Counted from the first letter of the stretch, positions 43,835 through 56,128 are shown. The stretch is 60,000 nt of DNA from Adiantum capillus-veneris (GCA_014529385.2 CM043962.1:50422598-50482597); one strand, 5' to 3'. A program made the numbers and translations. Notes: generated by a model not told the origin, from the letters alone.

Positions 43835-43902
<68 letters not shown>
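43835..43902. repeat. (CT)n microsatellite, 68 bp
   Basis: Second long CT tract 134 bp after the first; the two are separated by mixed C-rich sequence. Confidence 0.97.
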
Positions 43903-43906
<4 letters not shown>

Positions 43907-45543
43907 CCATAAGGGAGAGCCAAGCTCCCGACCTCTCTCTCTCTTACTCTCCCCTTCTTACTCTGGCCGATGATCCCGTCAAGCATGTACTTTTAGGCCT
44001 TTGTGTTGTCATGCATTTTTTGGATGAGCATAAAGTCACTAATTTGTGCTAAAAAGCTTGCCCACTAGCCTCGTGTATATATGTGTACATAGCCCTACGA
44101 GTTTTGGAAGTGGCTCTGTAAAAATTCATGTGCAAAGGTGTAAGTTTTCCAAGCTTGAATGTTGATGTTTTTGGGTTGTTCGAGACTCCAAATAATGGTT
44201 TTTAATAAGTATTTTCAACCGTGCTTTATAGCTTGTGAATCTGACTTGTACATCATGAGTTATGAGCATCCGAAGTGGGCGGTCTCAACTTAGAAGGTGA
44301 TTGCAGGTGCATGCAAGAAGGGAAACTAGGCCAACTTGGGGGTTTAAGATTAGAAATGCTGAAGTTTTATATTTTTGGAGATAGCTGAGGTGATGGGCTT
44401 CGAGCCGTGTGTTATGGTGCGTCATTCGGTGACAGATGCCTCGGGGAAAATTGTCTGAGAAGTCCTCTCATGCTTTGGGAGAAGCTGGGAATTTTTGGGG
44501 AAGCTGGGAATCTTGGGGAGAGTTGCCATGTGGCATGGAAGTAATCCCACATGGGAAGAGGAAAGGGGAAAGTGGAGGGTATATAGGGCACTTTGGGAGC
44601 CCATTATGGTGTATCAAAGGTGAGAGAAGCTCTCTCAAGGCTTGGCTATGGGGGCTCGTGGGCTAATGGGGAAGGGGATGGCCAAATTTTTAGTCCACAC
44701 CAGCTGCCCAGGTACCTCGCCACTTTTTTTGGTCCTTGGACACTTGCCCCCACCCCATTCCTTGGTCAAAGGGTCATCAACTGAGCATTTTCACCCAAAA
44801 AAGACGACCAATAAAAATGTGCCCAAGGAGAGAACCGTGTCGGCTAAGAGGAGAGAGAAAATCCCTTGGGATAAGAGCCAAAAAATCCCCCTTTTAATAG
44901 ATGCAATTCTCTACAAACCTGCAAAAACTTCAAGAGAGCTCATTTTTGAGCAAGAAAAAGGACACCTCCATGTTCAAGCGGCCATAACTTCTTCGCTTCT
45001 TCTCTGTCTTTTGCCTATGGATACTCTACAGGCATCTTCACGAGATGAGATTTTTCATGATGTCCTTTGTTTCTCCTGATTTTGAGTGTGTTACATGCTT
45101 GGAGGGTTTCTCAAAAATCGCTACAGGTGCTTACCTCAGGTGTTTTTGGTCGTGCAATAGTTCTTTGCTCTGACGGTGTAGCTCGTGCAAGGCTATAGGG
45201 GCATTCATTTTCCTTCTTGTTTGAAGGCTAACATAGTTTTAGTGCCCTAGTGAGGAGCAAGCACTCTTATGCTCCCATTCCTATGGAATATGTTTATTGT
45301 GCAGGCAGTGAATGTAAAAGGGCTGTGGGTCCTTATGGAAAACCACCTATGTATGTGCAAATTGTGAACAACACTTGAGGCGGTTGTATAATTGGATTGC
45401 AGCCTTTGGAGGGTCGTGAGGTTTTGTGAAGCCAAGCGCTAGGATCCCAGTTACCCAGTGCGAGGTGGATTAGGTACTGGAGTGATCCATCAACATCCTT
45501 GAGTTTTTGACGTCACATGTAAGTGTTTTTGTGGCAATCAAAC
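43903..45543 (+). other. Probable LTR or leader of the downstream Ty3 element
   Basis: Upstream of gag at 45544. A TATA-like ggtatatagg at 44579-44588 follows a purine-rich stretch, as in an LTR promoter. I could not find clear TG/CA borders or a primer site, and no second copy exists in the window for comparison. Confidence 0.4.
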
Positions 45544-46450
45544 ATGGCAAACAAATTCCCACAGTTTCATGGATTGCCTAATGAGAATGCACAAACTTTT
45601 ATTGAAAAGTTGGAAGTCAATTTCTTACTGCAAAATATACTAGACCACCAAGCTATATTGTTGCAGATGCTGCAACATAGTTTATATGATGGGGCAAAAG
45701 TTTGGTTACACAATTATGATGAGTTGATGAAGGCACAAAATCCAGGGGTAGTTTTGGACTACAATCGTGTGAAGCAAGCTGACTTGGCACAATACTGATC
45801 CATCAAAGTACCTGATGAAGTTTGGCATGAAATTTTGAGGTACACTCAGAGGGTTAATCAAAGTGTTGACGATTTTGTCATGCAGTTCACCCGTTTATGG
45901 GATAAATGGGCTCAGGCTTTGGGGAATGAGATCCCTCCATCCATGGTAAAGAAGGATCATTTTGTGGCAAACCTAAAAGAAAAAGTTCAAAGTCGCGCTA
46001 AAAAACCCCTCACCTTTGAGGAGGCAGTCACTATCGCCAAAGAGAAAGAATGGAAGGCTCAAAGACTTAATGAATATGGAAAATCGGTCCCTGTACAAAA
46101 TAATGGTGGCCAAAAGGAGGAGAATCAAGCAGAAGCTAGAGGCCAACCTGTTCAAAGGGGTGCTAATACCAAACATTTACAACGAAATATGCAAGACATG
46201 ATGATCATGATGCAAGAATTGCGAATTAGTGTTCTTGGAGGAGGTGATCGTGGTCATGGACGTGGTAGAGGAATGGTTCAGGCATGTGAAGCTCAGCCTA
46301 ATGCAAATGTTGGTCGTGGACAAGGCGGTTTTGAGCCGTAGAGGAGTTCATCCCCACTTGTTATAATTGCAGTGAACTTGGTCATATTAGCACTTATTGT
46401 TCAAAGAAAACAAGGATGGGAGGTGATATGTTTCCACTTCCTCAATAGAT
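45544..46450 (+). pseudogene. gag of the plus-strand Tat-like element
   Basis: Begins MANKFPQFHGLPNENAQTFI. Capsid-type text follows (LLQMLQHSLYDGAKVWLH; VDDFVMQFTRLWDKWAQALG). An in-frame TGA sits at 45796. After a Gly/Arg-rich tract and a stop at 46339, a CCHC knuckle CYNCSELGHISTYC is read in a shifted frame at about 46360-46401. Confidence 0.8.
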
Positions 46451-46782
46451 TTCTAACAGGGCTAATGATATGCATTGGATATATGGGGAGATCAAGGTAC
46501 TGAATAGGAAAATCAAGCCTCAACCTCTGGTGGTCTTGTGAGGGTAGAAAAGAAAGACGCAGATGTGTTTCCAGTAGGCAAAAGAGAGAGGGAAGGCTAT
46601 GCCGTGCCAGGGACTAGCAGAAAGAAAGGGTAGGAGAAGGAGGGTGAAGATGTGAAAGCCAAGAGAAAAAGAAAACCTCGTAGAAAATTTGAAGTGGCAG
46701 ATTTGACTTTGGGAGAAGGCCAAATAGCTTACTATTTAAAGGAAGACCTGATTGGGGGAAAGTAGATTGTACTTTTGGATAG

Positions 46783-47358
46783 TTGATGAATATGGTGCCC
46801 AAACTTAAAAGGCAATGGAAGTCATTAGTGAATCTAGAGAAACAGCCAAAGCATGGACAAGTCAGAGTGTTACCTGTGGGAGAGTTACCCAACATCTATC
46901 CTGTGGTGAACGCTTGGCACAAAGATGTGGGCATGGGAGAAGCCTACATTGATGGAGGTGCTCAAGTTTGTGTGATCACACAGACATATGTTGAGAGACT
47001 GGGTCTTATTACATGCCGAAGCTTTGGATTTTGGATTCGACTAGCAAACCATGCCAAAGTGAAATGTTTGGGAATGATCAAGAATTTGGAAGTTGAAGTC
47101 TTTAATGTGAAGGTTATGGTAAACTTTCATGCTATGCCAGCTGGTCTGGGAGCCTTTCCTCTCATTTTGGGACGGCCTTGGTTGTTGAGAGTTGTTGGTG
47201 TCATGCAAGATTGGGGAAAGGGCACAATTGGTGTGCATGCCAAGAAGGGTGAAAAGGGGGTGTTTGACATGACTACCAAACAACCTATGGCACTTGAAGA
47301 TGTGAGTGAGAATGATGAATCCAAAACTACCAGCGATGATAGTTCTGAAGACTCATAA
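46783..47358 (+). pseudogene. Protease of the plus-strand Tat-like element
   Basis: An open stretch with EAYIDGGAQVCVITQTYVER (active site DGG) and FPLILGRPWLLRVVGVMQDW, the retropepsin C-terminal signature, ending in an acidic tail. It resembles the protease at 7342-7818 in motif and layout. It is separate from gag by stops. Confidence 0.8.
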
Positions 47359-47437
47359 AGTATCACTCCTTCGAGTTCGAGTATGAGGGTGAAGTGTCAT
47401 TTTTGTTGTTAGACGAGGAACAGAGGAAGTTAGTGAA

Positions 47438-48440
47438 GTGGTACAATTATCAGGGAATATAAATGCTTCAAGCCGTCTAGAGCAATTGGAAGAGTTGATG
47501 CAACCAAAACAGGAATTGCCAGTGAAGAAAGAGTTAATTCAAAATATGTTGAGTATTGATTTGACACAAGGAGAAAGAAGGGAGTACTTAGAAATGTTGG
47601 ACAGGTTTCCAAATCTTTTCATCACTTCACACCAAGAAATAAGGGGTTTTGTTGGAGATCCTGTGAAGATCGAGCTAGTTGAAGGGGCCAAGCCAATATG
47701 TCAGAAATTAAGAAGGATGGGTAAGGAACAGAGGAATGCTTTAAAGGAAGAAGTGGATAAAATATTGGATGCAGGGTTCATTGTGCCAGTTGATAATGTT
47801 GAATGGGTGAGCTCTGTAGTGGTCACTTCAAAGAAAGATGGGTGTTGGAGAGTTTTTGTTGATTAAAAGCCATTGAATGCAGTAACCAAGAAAGATCCTT
47901 ACCCTTTGCCTTTCATTGATCAACTTCTAGATGCAGTGGCTGGTTTTAAAAGATACAGTGTCTGTGATGGTTATTTAGGATATTTTCAGCTTACCCTTGC
48001 TCTTGAATACCGGAAAAAGACTACTTTTATCACGCCATGGGGATGTTTCTGCTTTTGCTGCCTTCCTTTTGGGTTGACAAATGGGCCTGGAGATTTTGAA
48101 AGTAAAGTGGATTGAGTCCTTACCCCGTTCCTTGGGAAGTTTCTCAAAGGATTCATAAATGATTTCTGCGTATACAATTCAAGGAAAGAGCATGTTCATA
48201 AGATTGAAATGGCCTTTGCAAGGTATGATGAATATGGGGGTCAGGTCAATCCTAAAAAATGTCATTTGGCACAGCCAAGGGTAAAGCTTCTTAGACATGT
48301 GATTTCAAAAAATGGAATCGAAGAAGATCCGGAGAAAGTGGAGGCTTTGTTGTTGCTATCATCTCCAAAAGATACTAGACAGTTGGTCACTTTCATATAG
48401 AAGGTTAAATATCTATCTCGTTTCATACCTTAGGCATCAA
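47438..48440 (+). pseudogene. Reverse transcriptase of the plus-strand Tat-like element
   Basis: Motifs: LKEEVDKILDAGFIVPVDN, WVSSVVVTSKKDGCWRVFVD, stop, PYPLPFIDQLLD, YSVCDGYLGYFQL (first Asp), TFITPWGCFCFCCLPFGLTN. The YxDD box reads FINDFCVY, with the first Asp of the pair replaced by Asn (GAT to AAT). Stops at 47864, 48113, 48398 and about 48431. The enzyme cannot be active. Confidence 0.88.
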
Positions 48441-48445
48441 AACTA

Positions 48446-48970
48446 TTGTATCCATTGCAACAAATAGTTAAGAATGATCCTTTGGAATGGTCTTGTGATT
48501 GTGATGATGTTTTTGACAAAGTTAAAGAGGTTTTGAGTACGCTACCTATTATGCAAGCTCCTAACTGGGAAAAGGAGTTTTATGTTAACCCATCAGTGGG
48601 AGATGATGCCATTGGGGCCATGTTGTTGCAAAAAGGAAAAGAATCTCAGTATATGAAGCCTGTTCATTACGGTAGCAGAGTGAAGACTCCTCATGAAAGA
48701 GATTTTTTTGAAATTGAATTGGTGATAACCTGTATGGTTTATGCTTGCAAGCGATTCAGACGCTACTTGCTGCAAAAGTCATTCACCTTTCTTACTAGTT
48801 ATTCATTCCTTCCCCCCTTGTTCAATAATTCAAATATATCAAAAACAATGATGAGATGGGTTATTGAGCTCCAAGAGTTTCAGTTCACCTTTTTGGTGGA
48901 GGAGAGTACTCCAGCTACCCTGGCAAATTTACTCACTTATAAAGACACTCCTGTTTTTGTTAAAGAAGAG
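48446..48970 (+). pseudogene. RT-linked RNase H of the plus-strand Tat-like element
   Basis: MQAPNWEKEFYVNPSVGDDA, GAMLLQKGKESQYMKPVHYG, RDFFEIELVITCMVYACKRF and MRWVIELQEFQFTFLVEES give the full module in one open stretch. The closing WVIELQEF motif is shared with the other Tat-like copies in this window. Confidence 0.85.
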
Positions 48971-49400
48971 GTGGTGCGAAAGAAGAAAGTCGAGACTCTT
49001 GCCATCGCTGATGCTTCATTGTTAGACTTCAATGGTTCTTACCGAAGAAGTCATGATGCTGCTTCAGGTGGCATTTTCATATATGATGCACAAGGGAATC
49101 TTGTAAGAAAACAAGGGCTAAAACTTGATGCAAAGAGCAACAATGAAGCATAATAAATGGCTCTTGAAGGTGGTTTGCACATTTGCTTACAGTTGGGGAT
49201 CAGACGCTTGTATATCAAAGGAAATGCCTTGTTGGTCGTAAAGCAAGTATTGGGAGTACGGAAGAATTTACGCTTCAAAGTGAAAACGTTATTCAAAAAG
49301 CCTGAAGCATGGAGTTTGCAGCATATTGAGAGGTCTCAAAATGAAGAAGCTCATGATGCTGCCCAAGAAATGATCACTTGTGTGTTTGTGCTAAAGGCAG
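48971..49400 (+). pseudogene. Second-type RNase H of the plus-strand Tat-like element
   Basis: Starts LDFNGSYRRSHDAASGGIFI, where the first catalytic Asp (FDG in relatives) is Asn. Two TAA stops follow KSNNEA at 49151-49156, then ALEGGLHICLQLGIRRLYIK, GNALLVVKQVLG (Asp of KGDALL also Asn) and HIERSQNEEAHDAA. Two of the catalytic acids have changed to Asn, both as G-to-A on the coding strand. Confidence 0.8.
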
Positions 49401-49740
49401 ATGCTCCTTTATATCATGGAAGGGAAATGTTATCAAAGGAAGTGGAATTTCTATTAACAAGTGTCCTACCTGAAGGTTTACCATCTTCCAAAAAGTATGC
49501 ATTTATAAGAAAAGCCAGGAAACACAAAATGCTTGATGACGTGCTTTACATGAAAGGAGGTTATTTAGTTTTGTGACGTGTGCCCTGGAAAGAGAAAATT
49601 TACAAAATTTTGGAAGAAAACCATGAGGGATCTTGTGAGTCCATTTTTCCATGAAGATCATGTTGCATAAAATTTTGCAAGAAGGCTATGTATGGCCAAG
49701 CATTCAACGGGATGTTAATCATTGGTGCAAGTGAGTCTCC
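49401..49740 (+). pseudogene. Integrase N-terminus, truncated
   Basis: The linker (LTSVLPEGLPSSKKYAFIRK; MLDDVLYMKGGYLV) passes a stop at 49574 into NHEGS-type text and a frame with EGYVWPSIQRDVNHWCK, the first half of the zinc finger. Coding similarity stops there, at about 49735. Confidence 0.75.
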
Positions 49741-49783
49741 CTAGATGTTATTTGCCAAAATTATTAGGTCAATTACATCTCTA

Positions 49784-49968
49784 TGGTTTGTATATTTTAA
49801 AAAATAGCCCACCTTCTTGGCCGTGGGAAAGATTTGGTAAAATGGGGCACTCTTTTCTTATAAGTAGTTTGAAGTGGTTTGTCTATTTTCAAAAACATCC
49901 CACCTTGTTGGCCATGGGAAAGATTTGGTAAAGTGGAGCACGCTTTTCTTATAAGTAGTTTGAAGTGG
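49784..49968 (+). repeat. Two-copy 91-bp tandem repeat at the integrase breakpoint
   Basis: The first unit starts tggtttgtatattt at 49784, the second tggtttgtctattt at 49875. Both end ataagtagtttgaag. They differ at scattered bases. It starts about 45 bp after the integrase text ends. Confidence 0.85.
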
Positions 49969-50253
49969 AGAGAAACACAAAGGTGTTGTTCAAGCAGGTA
50001 GCAGAGTAGGGTGATTGTACGATGGATATCCATTTTTTCTATTGACTTCATAAACTTTCCTCTTCCATTCTCTCATTGGATACCAACCTTGAACAAAGCA
50101 TATGGTCCACATTATAAAGTCAAACTGTATATACGTCGAGTATTAATTGCCAAACTGTGAATAGGTTGGACATTGTATTAAAAAATCCTTGGGTCTCTGA
50201 TACATAGCTTCTAATTCACACACCAAAATTTGCACTGATTCCAATTGCACTTC

Positions 50254-50299
<46 letters not shown>

Positions 50300-51362
50300 C
50301 CTTTGATAGACATGTATATGTATATCAAAGGATCAAGTATCTATTAAGGTTTTTGATGTGCCACTAATGAAAGGTTTCCCACCACTCACAATCTAGAACT
50401 TCAAGAAGCTAGGTGGTATCAACAAGTTTCATGCCAACAATATTTAGAGTTTGCAAGTAGTTTCTTGTTGAGATCTATGTTAGAATAAATCGAAAAGTCT
50501 AGAAATTGTTTTGTTTCTTGAGGTTGTATTCAACAAATCTTGGTTGGATGAGATGAAAGTACATATCCTGCACACCTGCAAGCATGGGCTATGCCATATA
50601 AATGTCCTCAGGATAAGAGATCCATTGTGTGGTAGGCAAAGAATTTGTTGATGTTTAGAGCTTGAGCGTTTTAAGACTTTAATGGCCATACATGATTTTT
50701 TTTTTCTACCCATACTTGCTTCCATGGCTGGTACAATATGAATGGGGTTGTTTCATGTAGAAATTATTGTAATGGATGGTTACTTCAACAAGTAATGTAT
50801 GATTGAACATATTATGTCCTATTGACTAGATTAACCTATTTCTAGCTTTGTTGGAGTTATATACATACTGTGCATTTATTGCAAAGTGACAAGGCTTGCG
50901 CGCCTCCACCATGGGTTGACAAGCAGGGTCTCCATAGTTGTTAAACCCAGAGTGAGACACAAGAATTTTGTCATGTAGGTTTGTGTGGTATAGCACTACC
51001 AACCAAACAACACACATGAGCAACACAAGTAGACATCCTACCTTCACTTATATCACCAACGGAGTTGTCTCCCGCATCTCCATCATCATGAGAATGAGCC
51101 CATCTAGCGGTGCTTTATTCATGAAAATTTGTGAGGATGCATGCAGCAACAAAGTAAAACAAAGAGCCCCATGTATATATGTATGTGCATGTGGGCCAAT
51201 AATTTTATGATATACCCTTTAATAAAGTATTTCCTAAAAGTAGCACCACCTATTGCAATATTTATCATTCTAACATGTCTACATTTGATTGATAAAAAAT
51301 GCAGAGCTATGGAACCTTAGACGAGAAACCACCAAATGATGAGCTAGCAAGGTGAGAGAGTT

Positions 51363-51394
<32 letters not shown>

Positions 51395-53402
51395 CCAGAT
51401 TCAACAATATTGAAAACTTAGTGTACAAGAGGGATAGAGTGATATTGTGAAATAAAATGGTGACCAACGCACATAGTTAGAAGAGGGATAGAGAGAGAAA
51501 GAGTGTATTTTGAGAAATGGCCATAGAGAGGAAGAAAGCACGTGCGAAATGTAGAGTAGAGTATACCAAATACGCCACAATGAGAGAGGTATATGCTTCA
51601 TATTTCTAAAACCAGAGCATTGACATTGCAAAACATAACATAGACCCAATGCAAATAGAATGTTGTCATTAGCATATAGTTATAATGCTTGTTCAATCCA
51701 TCGGCCTTGTTGATGCATCAACATAAGTGTGAAATATTCTTCCACAAAAGAAGATGAAAAATTCATTTGAATATATGTAACAACCAAAATGATATTGAAT
51801 GTTGTAGCATGTTCCTCACAAGAATAGCTTACCTCACATATGGAAAAATAGCTCCTTATATCATGAAGAGTTGGTTGCAAGAATGCCTTCACACTACTCC
51901 GCATCTTTTTATATTTTTGAATTGAGAAGTGATTCGATACAAAGGAAACAACTCTAATGCCTCATATGTGGGGAGTGATGGCTTAGAACTTGATTTGGCA
52001 AGAGGGACCAAAATACTTGTAGGTTTCAAATGCACCCCTTAACCTCTCTTGACTTTTGAAATCACCCAACATGGCCTCTATCACTTCTTGCCTTGCAACA
52101 ATAGTTTCCACACATATCTATTTCTTGCTTAGCAAGGTCCCGACATGCAGTTTGAGCCCCCTTTTTGCAAACACCACAACATATTTTCAGCAACGCCCTC
52201 CAAATGCCTAAACACCGTTCTTTTAAGAAACCATTGCAGTGTTGTATGTCCAAGTTGATGTTGTGCTCCACCAATAGCAAAACCTCTAGCATGGTATCAC
52301 TCCAAATCTCTTGGGCCAATGATTAATCACAAATTCACTCTTCTCTATGTTTCTTCTTTAGCTTTGTGTTTGCTAAGGTTTTGCACCCTCTCCTTTCTTC
52401 TCTTCTCCTAAGCCTCCGGTCTAACGAGGTGACCAACTAAAGGTTAGCCTACTTGTTTCCATCGACAACATTTTTTCTAAACTTGCTAGATTCTATTTCC
52501 CATTTCTTAATGATTCTTCCCATTGATACTTAGCACTATCATATTCAAGAGGGGTTAACATGTAACAAAATTAGGCTAATAACATTGATTGTAGTGGAAT
52601 TAAAGTGACAATAGTGCATTTCATTAAGAGTAGTCCTAGTGAAGATAGAGAGTGTGCTTGATTGAAGATAGCAATACAAACATTACACCTAGTTATCTTG
52701 GCATGAACAATACTGGTAAACGAGAGATAAATAGAGAAATTGACAACAATTGAGGACCGGATTTATTTGGAGCCGGTCCTCCCCTCCAAAAGGCTTTTGT
52801 ATTATATGTTCTCCCATCATAAAGAGAGACTTGGTAACTAAAATATGTGTGTTCTTTAAGGCCCTTTGATTCCATGAATATCGAAAGATTCATGCACCAA
52901 CATCATGCCCAAAACAAAAATTAACTTACTTGCAATAGACAAGAACTTGTCTCCGGTCTCAATCCCAAGACCTCAAACACCTTCAAAGGTGGAGAGAGAT
53001 GGTATGGAGTGAGGGAATTGAAGAGGAATAAGATGTAGCATACAAGACATAAGTATTATCCTCACATATCATCACTCTTAGAGCATATCTTAGGATAGTA
53101 ATGAAGATGGAGAGGATGATAAGCATGCTTGAATCTTGTTTCTTGCTTGGATTTGCATTCCATGGTCAAGAGTTATTGGTGTAGGATTATCCATTGCTCT
53201 CCCTTGAGATGGAGACTTGATTTGCATTGCACATAAGTGTGTGTGTGGGTGTGTGTGTGGATCATGAGCTACAAGTGAGAGAGAGAGAGAGGGGGGGGGT
53301 CAACCTAGCTTGAACACACTAGCTTGAAGCTCATTGGATCAAGCCTTGGGCTAGCCAATGGGAGACCTATATCATTTCAAGCAAGGGGTGTAGTATGGTG
53401 AC
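49969..53402. other. 3.4-kb segment with no recognised gene
   Basis: Holds a (TA)n tract at 50256-50296, a GA tract at about 51363-51390, short GT runs at about 53241-53260 and a GA/G run at 53277-53299. Short open frames show no known motif, no compositional support and no splice pattern that I could follow. It may be old unidentified repeat. Confidence 0.4.
50256..50296. repeat. (TA)n microsatellite
   Basis: About 20 TA units. Confidence 0.95.
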
Positions 53403-54686
53403 TGTTATGAGATAGATCAAACGGGCACCGAACTGGCCGGACACGTAGCCAAACAACACATTTGTAGTCTATATTTTGCCAAACTAGTGTAGTGATACTA
53501 TACATAAATCCTAATTCTAGAGTAGCAGGTCAATTCCTTGAGTTGTAATGTTGTCAAGACATTTGTAAAAGTCCATGTGAATTGGCCACTGGCCATTTAG
53601 AAAGCCCTAGGTATAAAGGTCAATAACTTTAATGTGAAAGAAGGCTTATCTTTAGAGAAGAAAAGACCTCTATTGTACGTACACTCGAGCTACTAAGCTG
53701 CTCTACTGTACATACACTCGAGCTACTAAGCTGCTCCAGATTGTAATCGACTTTTCTAATGATTGGGTAATCCGTTTTTAAATTCGAAACTTGCATTGTG
53801 TTCCTCGCTCTTTTCTCTTTCCATTAAGTGTAATCATTGTTAGTTCTGTTGTGGTTCGTGACTACACGTCTGTGAGCCTTAATTGCAAATTTGAGTGCTA
53901 AGTCACAATTTTTAGTTGTTTTGACCAAAGGAGAGTGTCCCTAGACCGTAGGGAGACATTTATGGATAGTTTTGTTACAGTTTTCATGACCTTTCTTTTA
54001 TGATGGATCGTGATTTTGGCACCTTGTTGGATTGCGACCAGACTTGTTAGGATAGTGTCCCTAGGTGTTCTAGACCTCCTTCTAAAGTTTTGGTGCATTT
54101 GAGTCCGTTTGAGTGCCGAAATGGCGTGATGACCTAGAGCTGTGAGAAAGGACATATGCAGATTTCCATGATCATTGAGTGTTGGTTTTCTTGTAGAGTT
54201 GTTGTGTGTGCTTGTTAAGTTTCACTTCTTGAGATTGAAAATCTCAAAGAGTCTCCATGCCCATCTGAGTCACTTCCCTGAGTATTGACATTATGTTAGT
54301 CCCAAATCTCTATGCTACAGACGTTCGTTGCGGTGACCAACTAACATTGGCGCTTTTGTCAAGGATATGATCCTTAGATGGTGAGTGACCTAGTGCATAT
54401 TCAGAGCGTCTTTTTTCTAAAGATTTGTCTCTTCATTTCATTTACACATTATCAATGAAGCAGCTAGACAGAGGGTTTAGTGCTTGATAGAGTCTAGAAG
54501 TTGAGGACTTGCTAGATCTATGCTTGAGAAGTAAAGAGGGTTGTGAGTGAGATAGCCAAAAGCATTTCATTCTTTGATTTTCTCTATGCTTTTAGAGTGC
54601 TGTACCATTTTTTGTTATGGCTTTATTTTGTATCGTTTTGTTTGTTTTTATTTCATGTTTCATTTTAGTACTTAGGAGTAGGGTAA
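53403..54686 (+). mobile_element. LTR and leader of a second palindrome-family element, cut by a CACTA end
   Basis: LTR 53403-54346 (944 bp) begins TGTTATGAGATAGATC and matches 17842-19583 without the 840-bp duplication. It contains a 33-bp local duplication at about 53670-53735 (gtacatacactcgagctac twice). A primer site TGGCGCTTTTGTCAAGGA follows at 54348-54365, then leader text like 19603-19925 to about 54686. There the CACTA terminus begins, before any palindrome would be reached. Confidence 0.85.
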
Positions 54687-54930
54687 CACTACAAGAGGTT
54701 ATGTGCACTTGTGACGCCTCTAGCGACGAAATTACAAAGGGTTCTTATATACCCCGACGTCACTATAAGCGTCAAAATGGACACATCACTATAGGCGTCG
54801 CTATTGGCATCGGTATATGCATTGCTATAAGCGTCTATAAATAACAATGCATATAGCAACGCCTATAGCGACGCTAGAAATCCTGATTTAGCAACGACTA
54901 TAGCGACGCTGCAGAACCTTATATAACGAC
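54687..54930 (+). mobile_element. CACTA terminus with subterminal repeats
   Basis: Starts CACTACAAGAGG, the usual CACTA end, directly after leader sequence; the three bases before are TAA. The next 230 bp hold many copies of tatagcgacgc/gcgtcgctata in both orientations (for example 54864-54875, 54895-54911), typical subterminal transposase sites. The transposase remnant on the minus strand follows at once, so this is the element's 3' end. Confidence 0.8.
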
Positions 54931-55771
54931 GCCCGAGAATAAAAAAATTTGGGTGACAGGGCACTGAATGCCCTGCCACCCATCAACCATATTGAACATT
55001 GTTTCCAGAATAAAGATGCACACACAAATATGTTACACAATTTCCACAATGATATATTCCACTTCAAACATACTTGACACATTTTATGCCAGTCATGTGA
55101 CTTCAAACCGATAAGCTTCCCTTCTTTAGTGAAACATGTTTGAAGCGAGTGCATTACATGAGCGGTCATCCGCACGGATCAAATGATTTCTTTTACTTTG
55201 TGTTCTTGGCCTGCTGTCAAAATCCATGGTGCTTTAGGGAGTTTTATCAATCCATCAAGTGTTGTCTGCGGCTAATATTTCTCCATACGATCCACGTTTC
55301 TTAGGTCAATTCTAGCCCCCAAAGTATCTTTCTTGCCTATGAGATGGTCCCACAATAGATTACCCACATTCTTGAATATGTGCATTGGATCAAGCAAGTG
55401 ATTGATCATGAGTCTGAGCCAATATGGTAACTTGTACCATAGAGAGAGTCTCTTAATCCGAGCAAACCATCATCACACATTTCCGTTTGCTCTAACCATG
55501 CTCGAGCAGACATCCACGGTGACTCTCTTCCGAAAAAACCAATGCGTAACTCATGTTTCTTTGGAGGTGCACTTTATGACCTTTGTAGAGTTGCTTCTTT
55601 AGTGAGGGCTCGTCGTGCATTAAGTATAGGTCCACATATGACACATTCTCTATATCCGCTTGTTTGAAGCCCTACATGTATACACATGAGATAAGTTTCA
55701 GAAAGACCAAGGTTTATAGTGTTTGAGTTTGAGTATATATCACCTGAGAATTCTGCTACTCCGCTAGTCAT
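54888..55771 (-). pseudogene. TNP2-type CACTA transposase remnant
   Basis: Minus-strand pieces in the order expected for TNP2: LGLSETYLMCIHVGLQTSGY-like text with CVICGPILNARRALTKEATL, then LLDPMHIFKNVGNLLWDHLI and LGARIDLRNVDRMEK, then LIKLPKAPWILTAGQEHKVK and LIGLKSHDWHKM. The HIxKNV and GLKSHD motifs are characteristic of TNP2 transposases, which cut at CACTA ends. Stops and frameshifts separate the pieces, and downstream motifs are absent. Confidence 0.8.
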
Positions 55772-56078
55772 GCATGGTCCACATTAGAATGCCTCTGATA
55801 AATGCATTGCGTCAACCTGTGTGTCGGCTCATATCCACCACTTCCATGTCAACACTATAAGAGGAGTTGTCTATAACCGCTAGCATTCCCGCGGAAAAAC
55901 AAAGGAAAAAGAAGAGAGAAAAATTTGAGGAAGCGGCAATAACCGTGGCTATGGACACGGTAGTGGTTTCTCAACAATAAGGATGGTTATAGTCGCAACA
56001 ATATACCCGTTTCTATTACCACGACAATTACCGCTTTTATTACCGCGCTTATTACCGCTACATGCCAATTCAAAAATA

Positions 56079-56128
56079 AAGGTGCTCATTTGGGCCACCC
56101 AATTTTGGGTGGCTCAAATGAGCACCTT
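56079..56128. repeat. 24-bp inverted repeat with 2-base loop
   Basis: Left arm 56079-56102 and right arm 56105-56128 pair along 24 positions with one G-T pair; the loop is tt. In RNA it would form an almost perfect hairpin. It lies just after the ACCGCT-rich subterminal block. Confidence 0.9.

Larger units (their letters stand above)
45544..49740 (+). mobile_element. Plus-strand Tat-like Ty3 element, 3' part missing
   Basis: Gag, zinc knuckle, protease, RT, RT-linked RNase H, second RNase H and the beginning of integrase follow in order. RT to integrase lies in one reading frame (47438-49576) broken by at least six stops. The order and the DGGA protease match the minus-strand element at 454-17777 but the sequences are distinct. 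The element is cut inside the integrase zinc finger at about 49740 and no 3' LTR is seen. Confidence 0.8.

Noticed and set aside
50297-53402. Possible host gene in the unassigned region, for example minus-strand 52062-52319
   Set aside because: No recognisable motif, no neighbouring exon that joins in frame, and ordinary length for chance open frames.
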